Below are positions 8,145 through 15,282 of a stretch of 16,947 nt of DNA, piece after piece. Source of the stretch: an uncultured Bacilli bacterium (GTDB lineage: Bacteria; Bacillota_I; Bacilli_A; RF39; UBA660); the NCBI GenBank assembly GCA_910578745.1, contig CAJTSN010000017.1, forward strand, positions 10,669-27,615, given 5' to 3'. Position numbers and translations under genes: made by a program. The notes beneath the pieces are model-generated. The model ran no database searches. It worked only from the letters and a program-made list of their open reading frames with translations, and was not told where the DNA came from. Each line of letters opens with the position of its first letter. The stretch's first letter is position 1.

Positions 8145-8981
8145 TTATTCAGCTACGGCTTCACTTCTTGAAACATAAATAGCTGATTTTTTGTTATTTC
8201 TAACAAATGCTGTGTAATATACACGACCCTCAACTAATGAGCCACTTACACCTGGAGCGTCTTCGTGAATTTTATAATCCGCTAATTTAACAGCAAATGT
8301 CGTAGCTACTGGGTGAGCTAAAATGTAATTTACTTTAGCTGGTAATAATCTTGATGGAACTTTTTGAATATTTGTTCCGTCCATTTCACCAATTACACCT
8401 TTGATTCTTAAATTTTGACCGATTTCACTATCTAAGACAGCTCTTTCATCAGCTTTTAAGTTTTTGATGTAATTAGGATTACCAACACAAACTCTTCCTT
8501 GTTCAGGTACACTAGCTTCATCTTGTACAGCGTTTGCTGTTGCTAATGAATCGTAAGCATTAGTATTATCAATAGTTTCAACTACTGATGTACCTGCGTT
8601 CTCAACCATTTTTCCGTAAACATACTTATCACTTTCAGGAATAACAACTTCGTTTATTTGTCTTGCTAAAGCTGTACCTGCGTTTAAAGCACCAAGAGTT
8701 TCATCTTCGTCCATTTTATCAATAGCAAATGTAAAACTTCTATCTTTTTCCATTGCTACTTCTTGAATTTCAGTTGATAAATCCTTGACTGTACCATAAC
8801 GAGCTGTTCCATCGGTATTTCTACCATAATCATTCATTTCAGCTGTTCCAACTGAGTAAATTTTGATAGACTTAGAACCTATAAAATCATAATCACTATT
8901 AACTACTATAGAGGCTTTGCTTTGTTCCTCAAAAGCTTCATCTACTACAGGACTAAATTTAGTTGCTAAATTTATAGCCAT
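8145..8981 (-). CDS. Major capsid protein (HK97-fold)
   Basis: A 278-aa protein that starts MAINLATKFSPVVDEAFEEQ, an opening shared by many Gram-positive siphophage capsid proteins, and follows the scaffold gene. Further support: VKIYSVGTAEMNDYGR-like region (about 42-56), a helix with DKMDEDETLGALNAGTALARQINEVVIPESDKY (spine-helix-like, interrupted here by position), and a late VHPVATTFAVKLADYKIHED-type beta segment followed by GRVYYTAFVRNNKKSAIYV. No protease domain or N-terminal delta domain is fused, consistent with the separate scaffold. Ribosome binding site AGGAGAGTGAT. Confidence 0.88.
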   Translation of the reverse strand: MAINLATKFSPVVDEAFEEQSKASIVVNSDYDFIGSKSIKIYSVGTAEMNDYGRNTDGTARYGTVKDLSTEIQEVAMEKDRSFTFAIDKMDEDETLGALNAGTALARQINEVVIPESDKYVYGKMVENAGTSVVETIDNTNAYDSLATANAVQDEASVPEQGRVCVGNPNYIKNLKADERAVLDSEIGQNLRIKGVIGEMDGTNIQKVPSRLLPAKVNYILAHPVATTFAVKLADYKIHEDAPGVSGSLVEGRVYYTAFVRNNKKSAIYVSRSEAVAE

Positions 8982-9000
8982 AATATCACTCTCCTATTTT

Positions 9001-9567
9001 TTATTTCCTTGAACTTTTCATATAGTTTTTAAAACCTTCTATATATGGGTCTGATGATTTTTTGCTATCATCTACAGCTTTTGGTGATGGTTGTTTTAAT
9101 TTATCTTTCAAATAACCATCTAAGTCAGCACTTCTAATTTTGACTAACTTATCAATTTTTTCTTTTACACTGTCAGCTGTTTCTTTTGCAAAATCCCAGT
9201 CTTCTATATAACCTATGGGAAGTCCTTTTTCATTTGCATAAGTGTTTGCCTGTGTTTTAAGCTTTAATGAATTTAATTCGTTTGTTAAAGCTTCATTTTC
9301 CTTTGTTTTTAAGTCCAATTCGTAGTTTAACTTTTGTTCAGCATCCATCTTAGCTAATTTTTCAGCTTCAGTTTTCTTAGATTCGTATTCTTGAAGTAGC
9401 TCATCTTTGATTTTGTTTCTCTCGGCACTAAGCATTTTGTTTACTTCACTTCGAGAAAACATCTTTTCTTTTGGTGTTTCCTCACTTACTGAACTTTTTT
9501 GAGTAGTGTCCTCTGCTACTTGTCCACTCTCGGCTGGACTAACCACACTTTTGTTATCATCTTCCAT
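9001..9567 (-). CDS. Capsid scaffolding protein (DUF4355-like)
   Basis: A 188-aa, very hydrophilic protein immediately before the capsid gene. An acidic disordered N-terminus (1-35) is followed by FSRSEVNKMLSAERNK and a long coiled coil (about 45-105), then GLPIGYIEDWDFAKETADSV, and a basic C-terminus YIEGFKNYMKSSRK. This is the layout of DUF4355 scaffolding proteins, which guide procapsid assembly and are then expelled. Strong ribosome binding site AAGGAGGG. Just upstream of that site the transcript can form a hairpin GGATA-loop-TATCC (9591-9605). Confidence 0.85.
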   Translation of the reverse strand: MEDDNKSVVSPAESGQVAEDTTQKSSVSEETPKEKMFSRSEVNKMLSAERNKIKDELLQEYESKKTEAEKLAKMDAEQKLNYELDLKTKENEALTNELNSLKLKTQANTYANEKGLPIGYIEDWDFAKETADSVKEKIDKLVKIRSADLDGYLKDKLKQPSPKAVDDSKKSSDPYIEGFKNYMKSSRK

Positions 9568-9590
9568 TGATAACCCTCCTTTTCTTTCAC

Positions 9591-9605
9591 GGATAGAAAA
9601 TATCC
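9591..9605. other. Short perfect hairpin just upstream of the scaffold ribosome binding site
   Basis: GGATA-GAAAA-TATCC forms a 5-bp stem with a 5-base loop. It has no U tract on either strand. It could protect the 5' end of a processed scaffold-capsid mRNA after the tRNA is cut out of the transcript; that role is inference. Confidence 0.4.
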
Positions 9606-9659
9606 AAACAATTATTTAAGATAATCACTCTAATTCGTCACGGGGAATTATTCCAAACA

Positions 9660-9681
9660 CAAAAAACGATATTTCTATCAT
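9660..9681 (-). terminator. Weak candidate terminator downstream of the tRNA
   Basis: On the minus strand ATGATA-GAAA-TATCGT (one G-U pair) is followed by six T. The stem is AT-rich and weak. The same ATG begins an 18-codon frame (MIEISFFVFGIIPRDELE) with no clear ribosome binding site. Strong downstream need for scaffold and capsid argues against efficient termination. Confidence 0.3.
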
Positions 9682-9704
9682 TATGACGCCTATACAGGCA
9701 CAAA

Positions 9705-9781
9705 TGGTCTAGTAAGTAGGATTCGAACCTACAACCTCTAGTTTTCAAAACTAGTGCACCACCAAATTATGCTATCACTAG
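9705..9781 (-). tRNA. tRNA with Ser anticodon UGA but short (class I) variable loop
   Basis: The minus strand folds into a complete 77-nt tRNA with encoded CCA. Acceptor CTAGTGA pairs with TTACTAG (one G-U), discriminator A73; D-stem GCAT/GTGC with GG in the loop; anticodon stem CTAGT/ACTAG with the seven-base loop TTTGAAA, giving anticodon TGA (codon UCA); variable region AGGTT; T-stem GTAGG/CCTAC with loop TTCGAAT. Bacterial serine tRNAs need a long variable arm for seryl-tRNA synthetase; this one has only five bases, and its C1-G72 with A73 is unlike bacterial tRNA-Ser (G1-C72, G73). So the structural call is firm, while the amino acid is doubtful. It lies between a nuclease-toxin gene and the scaffold gene. 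Confidence 0.85.
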
Positions 9782-9787
9782 ATACTA

Positions 9788-9811
9788 TCGGAAATTTGAC
9801 ATATTTTCCGA
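9788..9811. promoter_or_regulatory. Inverted repeat centred on the -35 box (candidate operator)
   Basis: TCGGAAA (9788-9794) and TTTCCGA (9805-9811) are perfect 7-bp arms separated by ten bases. The centre (9799.5) is within one base of the centre of the TTGACA box. A dimeric repressor bound here would block the plus-strand promoter; the repressor is not in this window. Confidence 0.55.
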
Positions 9812-9824
9812 AATAATGTATAAT
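9796..9824 (+). promoter_or_regulatory. Perfect-consensus sigma-70/SigA promoter on the plus strand
   Basis: TTGACA at 9796-9801, a 17-base spacer, TATAAT at 9819-9824: an exact match to the vegetative consensus and the only strong plus-strand promoter noticed. It points against every protein gene in the window. The start of transcription should be about 9831-9832, only a few bases before a terminator-like hairpin. Confidence 0.75.
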
Positions 9825-9830
9825 CTTAAT

Positions 9831-9881
9831 TAGTAAGAGGTGGTCGCGCTGACCTATTCAGCACGTGTCACTTCTTTTTTT
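9831..9881 (+). ncRNA. Candidate ~50-nt hairpin RNA, opposite strand, converging on the toxin stop codon
   Basis: Directly downstream of the consensus promoter the plus strand folds into one long hairpin: AAGAGGTG (9835-9842) pairs with CACTTCTT (9869-9876) with one G-U, and CGCGCTGA (9845-9852) with TCAGCACG (9858-9865) with one C-A mismatch; loop CCTAT. A run of seven T (9875-9881) follows and ends at the toxin stop codon (9880-9882). So the predicted transcript is almost only hairpin and ends by intrinsic termination. It is GC-richer than its surroundings. It contains no useful open frame. It may be an antisense or decoy RNA; alternatively it is simply a terminator blocking antisense transcription. 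Expression is unproven. Confidence 0.55.
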
Positions 9882-11319
9882 ATTGCCTTTCAAACAGAAT
9901 AAATTTTTCTTCTTTCTTAATTCCTATTTTTTTGACCCAAGATAAACGTCTATAAACATATTCCACTTGTTCATATATCTCTGTCCAATCGATTGCATCA
10001 CTTGTTATTTCTATAATAAAATTAGAAGATTGCTCTTGCTTATCATATAAATTGTGATATAGCAATTGACTACTTGATCCAGTGGTATATTTATAGTCAA
10101 AATATTCATTATCAATTAAATAATCAGGAGTAGAAATCCTTTCTGGGTTATTGATTTTAGGTAATAATGTTACTTTTTTACTAGAGTTATTAGCTAACCA
10201 ATAAGCGAATTTCTCTTCTCCTTTTTTTAATTCATATTTAACATTATGATTATCAATTTTATATTTCACGCCATTGTAATTAAAAACATTATTAAGCATA
10301 CTTACATCATAATGTTTATTATTCTTTTGTAACCATTCCTTAGTAATGTCTTTATATTTTTTTCGAATATCTCTATCAATTAAATATGTAATAGTACTTC
10401 TACACCAATGAAAATGATTGTTTATTGGTGGTAAATTCACTCCTAACTCTAATCCTTTTACTGTATATAAAACATCTTTTTTATCTAAATCACTATATCT
10501 ATAAAATTTATTCCAATCATTAACAAAAAAAAGCATATTGTTCATGCCTTCGCACATTTTAGTAGTTTTCTCATCCATTTCTGCAATAAACCTAACTTGC
10601 AATTTTTTTTCTTCTTTAAAAGGTTCAGTATATATCTTATTACCTAATAATCGGCAAGTATCACTTAATACACCACTATATTTGCTATCATTGATAGAAA
10701 TAATCCTATTAATTTGTTTCCTAGTTAGTTCTTTTAAATCAGTTTCTTTTATAGGTCTATCTTGCTGTAAATTCCCTATAACTAATTTATACATTTCTTG
10801 CTGATTAGTCATAGTTAAAAGTTTAAGATATTCTTTCCAACTTTTATTATAAATAGGAATCCAAAGAAAACCCAATATAAATTCCCAAGTCAATGAGAAT
10901 TCTTTTTTAGGTTTTATTGGTATTTCATCTAAAGCTTGGCTATATATATCATCAACAACTTCAATAAATATTAACTTACTTAGCTCATCAAATTCTTTTT
11001 CTTGAACTATATATATCCAATATAACAAGATTTCTATTAAATCAGCATATGTATATTTACTTTTAGATGTCACCAGATAAGCGAAATATCCATTGAATAA
11101 TTTTGATTTTTTCCATTCTTTGATATTCTTATCTAGTTTTCTTTTATCAGCTTTAGAAATAGGCTTATTTAAGTCATTATAAGTTATGTCTAATGAATTT
11201 ATCATCTCTACAATATCATCTATTGTATTAACCCCTATTAACTTAAAATGTTTTATACTATTATCCAATATTTTATCGGTCATATTCCATCTTTTATTCA
11301 ATATTTCTTCATTGGACAT
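9880..11319 (-). CDS. MuF-type minor head protein fused to a PD-(D/E)XK-like nuclease toxin
   Basis: A 479-aa protein next to the portal, the place of SPP1 gp7-type minor head proteins. Domains: helical N-terminal head-protein region (1-240); MuF core (about 241-315) with VRFIAEMDEKTTKMCEGMN, GLELGVNLPPINNHFHWCRS and conserved Cys256 and Cys306; linker; C-terminal module (about 350-479). The module has GEEKFAYWL (Glu368/369), LLPKINNPERISTPDYLID, FDYK (Asp399, Asp408, Lys410), a Ser triplet 415-417 and KQEQSSNFIIEI. That layout is the one known for CdiA-CT-like tRNA nucleases and related PD-(D/E)XK toxins. MuF-toxin fusions are a described class of temperate-phage polymorphic toxins packaged in the head. 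The enzyme's target is not readable from sequence. No immunity ORF follows; an RNA-rich gap does. Ribosome binding site AGGTGAT. Confidence 0.82.
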   Translation of the reverse strand: MSNEEILNKRWNMTDKILDNSIKHFKLIGVNTIDDIVEMINSLDITYNDLNKPISKADKRKLDKNIKEWKKSKLFNGYFAYLVTSKSKYTYADLIEILLYWIYIVQEKEFDELSKLIFIEVVDDIYSQALDEIPIKPKKEFSLTWEFILGFLWIPIYNKSWKEYLKLLTMTNQQEMYKLVIGNLQQDRPIKETDLKELTRKQINRIISINDSKYSGVLSDTCRLLGNKIYTEPFKEEKKLQVRFIAEMDEKTTKMCEGMNNMLFFVNDWNKFYRYSDLDKKDVLYTVKGLELGVNLPPINNHFHWCRSTITYLIDRDIRKKYKDITKEWLQKNNKHYDVSMLNNVFNYNGVKYKIDNHNVKYELKKGEEKFAYWLANNSSKKVTLLPKINNPERISTPDYLIDNEYFDYKYTTGSSSQLLYHNLYDKQEQSSNFIIEITSDAIDWTEIYEQVEYVYRRLSWVKKIGIKKEEKFILFERQ

Positions 11320-11327
11320 TTGATCAC

Positions 11328-12860
11328 CTACTCTTCTTCAAGTTCTTTCTTTATCTCCTTTTCATCATTTTCTTCTTTAGTTTCTTTTTGCACATCAACT
11401 TCATCACCTAACATTTGAATACGCTCAATGTTTTTCATCATGTTATCTTCGGCTTCACTATCTTTTTTGTTCTTTTCGTCTAAATAGTTATAGCCTAATT
11501 TTTCAGTTATAGTTTGCTCAGATAAAATGTTTTGCAATTTTAATATACTATCAATTTTTTCATCATCATTAGCAGGTAAATTTTTAGGAAGTTCTATATC
11601 AATATCTCTAAAATCATAATTAGTATTTTTCTTTAAATTAATTCTTCCAAATATCAATTCAAATCTTCTTTGATATGCTTTCTTTAATTCACTAATTATA
11701 TTAGCGGTCATCATATTCATAATATAAAATTTTCTATCTATAGCACTTGCGTTTAAATCAGCACTATTAAACGCCAAATCATTAGTGTTAGGAATACCAG
11801 CTAGTTGGAACATTAAATTAGTATATACTTTTAACACCTCAACAGCTCCGTTGCTATCAAGTGGTTTGGTTATCCACTCAACATTACCATTTTCGCCAAC
11901 ATACAATGTCCTAGCCTTTAATATATATTCATCTTCTTCTATTCTAGCTGGATTTATTTTTTTAATTTCTTTTTCTTGACCAGTCACTTCATCTTTAACG
12001 AACTCACTAATCATTAAAGGATTCTCTGTCATATAATTGCTAAATTTCATTTTACAATCACTATCGTTATATTGGAATGTGTTTCTAATATTTTGTATTA
12101 GTTGCTCATGCGCTTCTATAACATCTTCACAGGGTTCAAATATAGCAAAGTTGGTTTCAACTGCTATAGCTGGAACATCTCCCCAATTATGATTTTGGTT
12201 ATCATCTTCATTTACCTCTTTATACTGTTCAGTCATTGAATAAGTTTTTGTTCCAAGCTTATCAGTTATTTCACATTTTCTTATAATTTTTTCATTTATG
12301 TCTTTTTCTTCCCATACTCTTACTAAGGCTAATAAATTAGCTGGAATACTATAATCCCATATAGCCACCGTATTAAGTGAGCTATATCTTGAATATACAA
12401 TCTCATTATTATCATTTTCGTATAGGACTTCATAACAACTTGTAAGTTCTAATATGTCATGAACTAAATCGTGATGTTCGGTTTCATCATCATTAAAGCT
12501 AACTATATAATCAATAATGATTTCCATTTCTTCTTTATATTTTTCAGCAGGTATTTCTTTATCTAAGACTTCATTTAATAGTTTTTGTTTTTCTTTATCT
12601 GTAGTTGTTGCTACTGAGTATATTGGTTTACCACTCAAATAACCAGATGATATATCAGTTAAAAACTTCTCATAACTAATAACAGTCTTAGTAGATTCAC
12701 CGCTAAACATTAAAGTTTTATCATCAGCTTTCCTAGAGTATATCTCATGTAATTTTCTTCTTTTCTCTAGAATAGGATTTACTTTTTTCATTAACTTAGG
12801 TATTGTTTCACTAATATTATTTTTATCAGTTATCGTATCTATATTACTGATTCTTAACAT
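11328..12860 (-). CDS. Portal protein (SPP1 gp6-like)
   Basis: A 510-aa protein between terminase and the MuF gene. It matches the SPP1-type portal outline: an N-terminal helical region (LMKKVNPILEKRRKLHEIYSRK), then FLTDISSGYLSGKPIYS, a wing with many beta segments, the late stem/crown region TKPLDSNGAVEVLKVYTNLMFQLAGIPNTNDLAF (quoted here in parts: VEVLKVYTNLMFQLAG, GIPNTNDLAF) and a helical acidic C-terminus ending KKELEEE. It forms the dodecameric DNA gate and terminase dock. The start overlaps the upstream gene by 17 bases and has GAGGTGAT just upstream. Confidence 0.9.
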   Translation of the reverse strand: MLRISNIDTITDKNNISETIPKLMKKVNPILEKRRKLHEIYSRKADDKTLMFSGESTKTVISYEKFLTDISSGYLSGKPIYSVATTTDKEKQKLLNEVLDKEIPAEKYKEEMEIIIDYIVSFNDDETEHHDLVHDILELTSCYEVLYENDNNEIVYSRYSSLNTVAIWDYSIPANLLALVRVWEEKDINEKIIRKCEITDKLGTKTYSMTEQYKEVNEDDNQNHNWGDVPAIAVETNFAIFEPCEDVIEAHEQLIQNIRNTFQYNDSDCKMKFSNYMTENPLMISEFVKDEVTGQEKEIKKINPARIEEDEYILKARTLYVGENGNVEWITKPLDSNGAVEVLKVYTNLMFQLAGIPNTNDLAFNSADLNASAIDRKFYIMNMMTANIISELKKAYQRRFELIFGRINLKKNTNYDFRDIDIELPKNLPANDDEKIDSILKLQNILSEQTITEKLGYNYLDEKNKKDSEAEDNMMKNIERIQMLGDEVDVQKETKEENDEKEIKKELEEE

Positions 12861-13170
12861 TCCCTATCACCTCACTTATATCAAATTTTTCTTTCTTATC
12901 AATAATAAAAGGCGTCCCTCTTGCTATAGACAACGCCTTATTTTTTACAACTTCCAAATCTTCTTTTTTTTTATTGATATAGAACTTATATCTATTATCT
13001 TTATCAATCCATAAAACGCCCATCGTACTTATAATATTGGGTACAGTATTATCGATAGAGTGATTATCAAAGATAATTAACTCTGCATCTTTTTCTAATG
13101 GTAATAAACTGCTTAACACATTTTTTATATATTTTTCACTATTATCAGTTAAAACTATAAAACTTTTCAT
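12844..13170 (-). CDS. Half-length glycosyltransferase-2-like protein
   Basis: A 108-aa protein wedged between terminase large subunit and portal (TAATG overlap upstream, 17-base overlap downstream). It reads like the N-terminal half of a GT2 (GT-A fold) enzyme: FIVLTDNSEKYIKNVLSSLL (strand 1 and helix), AELIIFDNHSIDNT (Asp35, Ser38, Asp40, the nucleotide-sugar-binding D-N-x-S-x-D-x-T motif), then VVKNKALSIARGTPFIIDKK, where complete enzymes have a R/K-N-x-A-x-x-x-A-x-G and the metal-binding D-x-D. Here that site is Asp91-Lys-Lys, and the protein stops about 17 residues later, so the acceptor half is missing. It is unlikely to be an active transferase; a structural or regulatory role at the portal/terminase is possible. 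Tight overlaps show it is a maintained gene. Confidence 0.7.
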   Translation of the reverse strand: MKSFIVLTDNSEKYIKNVLSSLLPLEKDAELIIFDNHSIDNTVPNIISTMGVLWIDKDNRYKFYINKKKEDLEVVKNKALSIARGTPFIIDKKEKFDISEVIGNVKNQ

Positions 13171-14444
13171 TATACCACTCTCCTATTGCTTAATTCCCAT
13201 TTTGTATTTTTCATATCACTTTCCCTAGAATATCTAGTTAAGTCGATTGTATGGTTATTCATATCAGGAAATTTACTTATAAAATTTCCGTATTTATCTT
13301 TTTCATATTCATAACTTTTGAACTCTCTGGCTGTATTAGGGCATCTCTCAGGATCAATTATAATTTCAAATAAATCTTGCAACCATTTAATCCCATAATC
13401 AACACTATCAGGACCTTTCTTTGCCCCTAATACCCTAAGTGTTCCGTAAGAGTTTAATTCAGCTATACTCTTAGGCTCAGCACTATCGGCGGTTATGTAT
13501 GAACTACCAATTTTTATTTTTATTATTGCTTCCCACAATTTCCTATTAGACATATTTACTTGATATATTTCATTAAAAATAAAAAGACGCTTTCTCGTCT
13601 TGTCATAATGGTTTTGCCCATAACAAGCTGGGTCAACAGCAAAACCAAAGTCAATTCCATCGGCTATATTATCAAAGTGTCTAATCTCTTCATCAGTTAT
13701 TTTTCTTAATGTAATATTAGCAAATACAGCTCCTCCTGTTCCTGTAGCTTCTCCTAAATATTCATTTCTATAAGCCATTTCATCTTGTTCTTTTAATGTA
13801 TTAGCTTCTACAAAGAACTCCTCACCTAACCACTTAGGAGGTACATCTAGGTATGTACTAGAATGTACTAACCTATCCTTCCTTTCCACGATTGATTCGC
13901 CATTTACCCAACTAGATAACATCTTAGGAGGATTATAAGAATAGAATGCTTCATATCCTGTACCACCTCTTAATAAAGATTGATTTATACTTCTTATCTC
14001 AGGCATTCCAAAAAATTCGTCTAACTCTTCATACCACACATATTTACAAAATCCCTTTTTAAATTTTGTTGATTTTATTTTTCTATGTTCGTCCTTATTA
14101 TTTGCACTTTTAAATTTTATCTCTTGTCCTGTTGGTGTATATATCAACTTTAATGGACTTACTTTAGCTTCCCAATAAGCTGATACTCCTAGCATTTCAA
14201 TTCCCCATAGTATTTGAGCATAGACACTATCACTAAGTGTATCTCCTACTTTTCTAAGCGCCACAGCGTTAGAATGAATACTATTTTGTGAATCTATCAT
14301 CATAAGTAAAGGTATTACTATACCTATAAAACTTGATTTTGTACTACCTCTTCCACCTTTCAGCCAATAATGGGTATGTTTATTGTCTAATACATCATCT
14401 AATAAATCGTAAAAATGTGGAGCAATTACATTATATGGATTCAT
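13170..14444 (-). CDS. terL: Terminase large subunit (packaging ATPase/nuclease)
   Basis: A 424-aa protein with all key parts: Walker A GGRGSTKS (30-37), Walker B VWYEELDEF (136-144) with catalytic Glu, coupling motif SYNPP (169-173), and an RNase H-like nuclease domain with DFGFAVDP (Asp265), ITADSAEPKSI (Asp320) and a C-terminal PDMNNHTIDLTRY (Asp394/401). It pumps DNA into the procapsid through the portal and cuts the concatemer. Residue pattern and length suit the PBSX/SPP1 branch. The start overlaps the terS stop in ATGA; the stop overlaps the next start in TAATG. Confidence 0.96.
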   Translation of the reverse strand: MNPYNVIAPHFYDLLDDVLDNKHTHYWLKGGRGSTKSSFIGIVIPLLMMIDSQNSIHSNAVALRKVGDTLSDSVYAQILWGIEMLGVSAYWEAKVSPLKLIYTPTGQEIKFKSANNKDEHRKIKSTKFKKGFCKYVWYEELDEFFGMPEIRSINQSLLRGGTGYEAFYSYNPPKMLSSWVNGESIVERKDRLVHSSTYLDVPPKWLGEEFFVEANTLKEQDEMAYRNEYLGEATGTGGAVFANITLRKITDEEIRHFDNIADGIDFGFAVDPACYGQNHYDKTRKRLFIFNEIYQVNMSNRKLWEAIIKIKIGSSYITADSAEPKSIAELNSYGTLRVLGAKKGPDSVDYGIKWLQDLFEIIIDPERCPNTAREFKSYEYEKDKYGNFISKFPDMNNHTIDLTRYSRESDMKNTKWELSNRRVV

Positions 14445-14866
14445 TTCTTTGGTCTTTTAATATTGATAACTGGAGGAGTAATATCTTGAACTTTCGTAAC
14501 ATATACACCGTCCATCTTATTTAATGTATCCATAGCTTTTATTTTAGTAGTTAAATCCGCCTCTTTTTCACCATCATATTTCTCACCATTATCCCAATAT
14601 GTATATTTTTCTTTTACATCACCTTTAATAACTTTACTTAGCCACTTCATACGCTCTTTAGCGTCCATTATGGTAGTATCTTCTAGTCTTTTGACTAATT
14701 CATCATATCTACCCCTAATCTCCTCCTTTTTGAATAATTCGGAGGCTTTCTTATCTATAGTAGTATCTTTCATATTTTTGGCATTAAAAGAGTTCTTATA
14801 AGCTTCTCTTTGACTCATTCCTTTAACTAGGTTTTGTACAAACTTTTCTCTTTTAGGTGTTAGCAT
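14441..14866 (-). CDS. terS: Terminase small subunit
   Basis: A 141-aa protein directly before terL. N-terminal helix-turn-helix region LTPKREKFVQNLVKGMSQREAYKNSF (about 2-28, quoted in parts: TPKREKFVQNLVKGMSQ, REAYKNSF) is the classic Terminase_2 opening that recognises the packaging site; a helical oligomerisation region follows (KRLEDTTIMDAKERMKWLSK), then a C-terminal tail VQDITPPVINIKRPKK that would contact TerL. Start ATG in a TAATG overlap with the preceding gene and a GGGAGTGAT ribosome binding site. Confidence 0.93.
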   Translation of the reverse strand: MLTPKREKFVQNLVKGMSQREAYKNSFNAKNMKDTTIDKKASELFKKEEIRGRYDELVKRLEDTTIMDAKERMKWLSKVIKGDVKEKYTYWDNGEKYDGEKEADLTTKIKAMDTLNKMDGVYVTKVQDITPPVINIKRPKK

Positions 14867-15282
14867 TACCCATCACTCCCAAACATTGATGGCTTACTTA
14901 ATCCATTTCTATAATCTATTCCTATACTTAACGGATCTACTATTATAGAATTATTTATGGTTTTTGCTATTTCTTCAACTGGATTAGTTTTAACTGGTGC
15001 TACTATCTCAGCCATAACACCCAAAGAAGGAGGGGTGTCATTTCGGTCATTTAAGTTATCTTCGATAGATTTTACTAATTCATCATTAAGAACTATAACT
15101 CCATAATTTTTAGTGACTTTCCATTCTTTAATCTTATCTACTTTGATTTCAGTATTTATCTCAATACTTCTAACTCTCTTATTCCAATCATTAGCTATAT
15201 CTTCGGCTCTTTCGTCTAAATCTTTTGCTAGTTCCTTTATAATTTTTACTAGCTGTTCTTTTTCTCTTATCGACTTTATCAT
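14866..15282 (-). CDS. Unknown protein preceding terS
   Basis: About 138 aa from ATG 15282 (TTG 15291 is another possible start and is closer to the GAAAGG site). The N-terminal half is a charged helix (REKEQLVKIIKELAKDLDER, AEDIANDWNKRV), then a beta stretch IEINTEIKVDKIKEWKVTKN and a less ordered C-terminus with DPLSIGIDYRNGLSKPSMFG. No family is recognised. It stops one base into terS (TAATG), so it belongs to the packaging operon, perhaps as a terminase or DNA-end accessory protein. Its first 92 bases overlap the neighbouring upstream ORF in another frame. Confidence 0.7.
   Translation of the reverse strand: MIKSIREKEQLVKIIKELAKDLDERAEDIANDWNKRVRSIEINTEIKVDKIKEWKVTKNYGVIVLNDELVKSIEDNLNDRNDTPPSLGVMAEIVAPVKTNPVEEIAKTINNSIIVDPLSIGIDYRNGLSKPSMFGSDG

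Noticed and set aside
9664..9680. 18-codon frame MIEISFFVFGIIPRDELE starting in the gap after the tRNA, as a possible immunity peptide
   Set aside because: No convincing ribosome binding site, and far shorter than known immunity proteins; kept only as a remark.
9705..9781. Stop-codon suppressor tRNA reading UGA
   Set aside because: The anticodon is TGA, which reads UCA; reading UGA would need TCA. The palindromic arm shows TCA only on the other strand, where the rest of the cloverleaf motifs are reversed.
9835..9881. The hairpin as a solitary CRISPR repeat or type V/I repeat
   Set aside because: The sequence does not match any repeat I can recall closely (only a loose GTCGC...CGTG resemblance to type I-C); mentioned only as a test, and there are no repeated units or spacers in the window.
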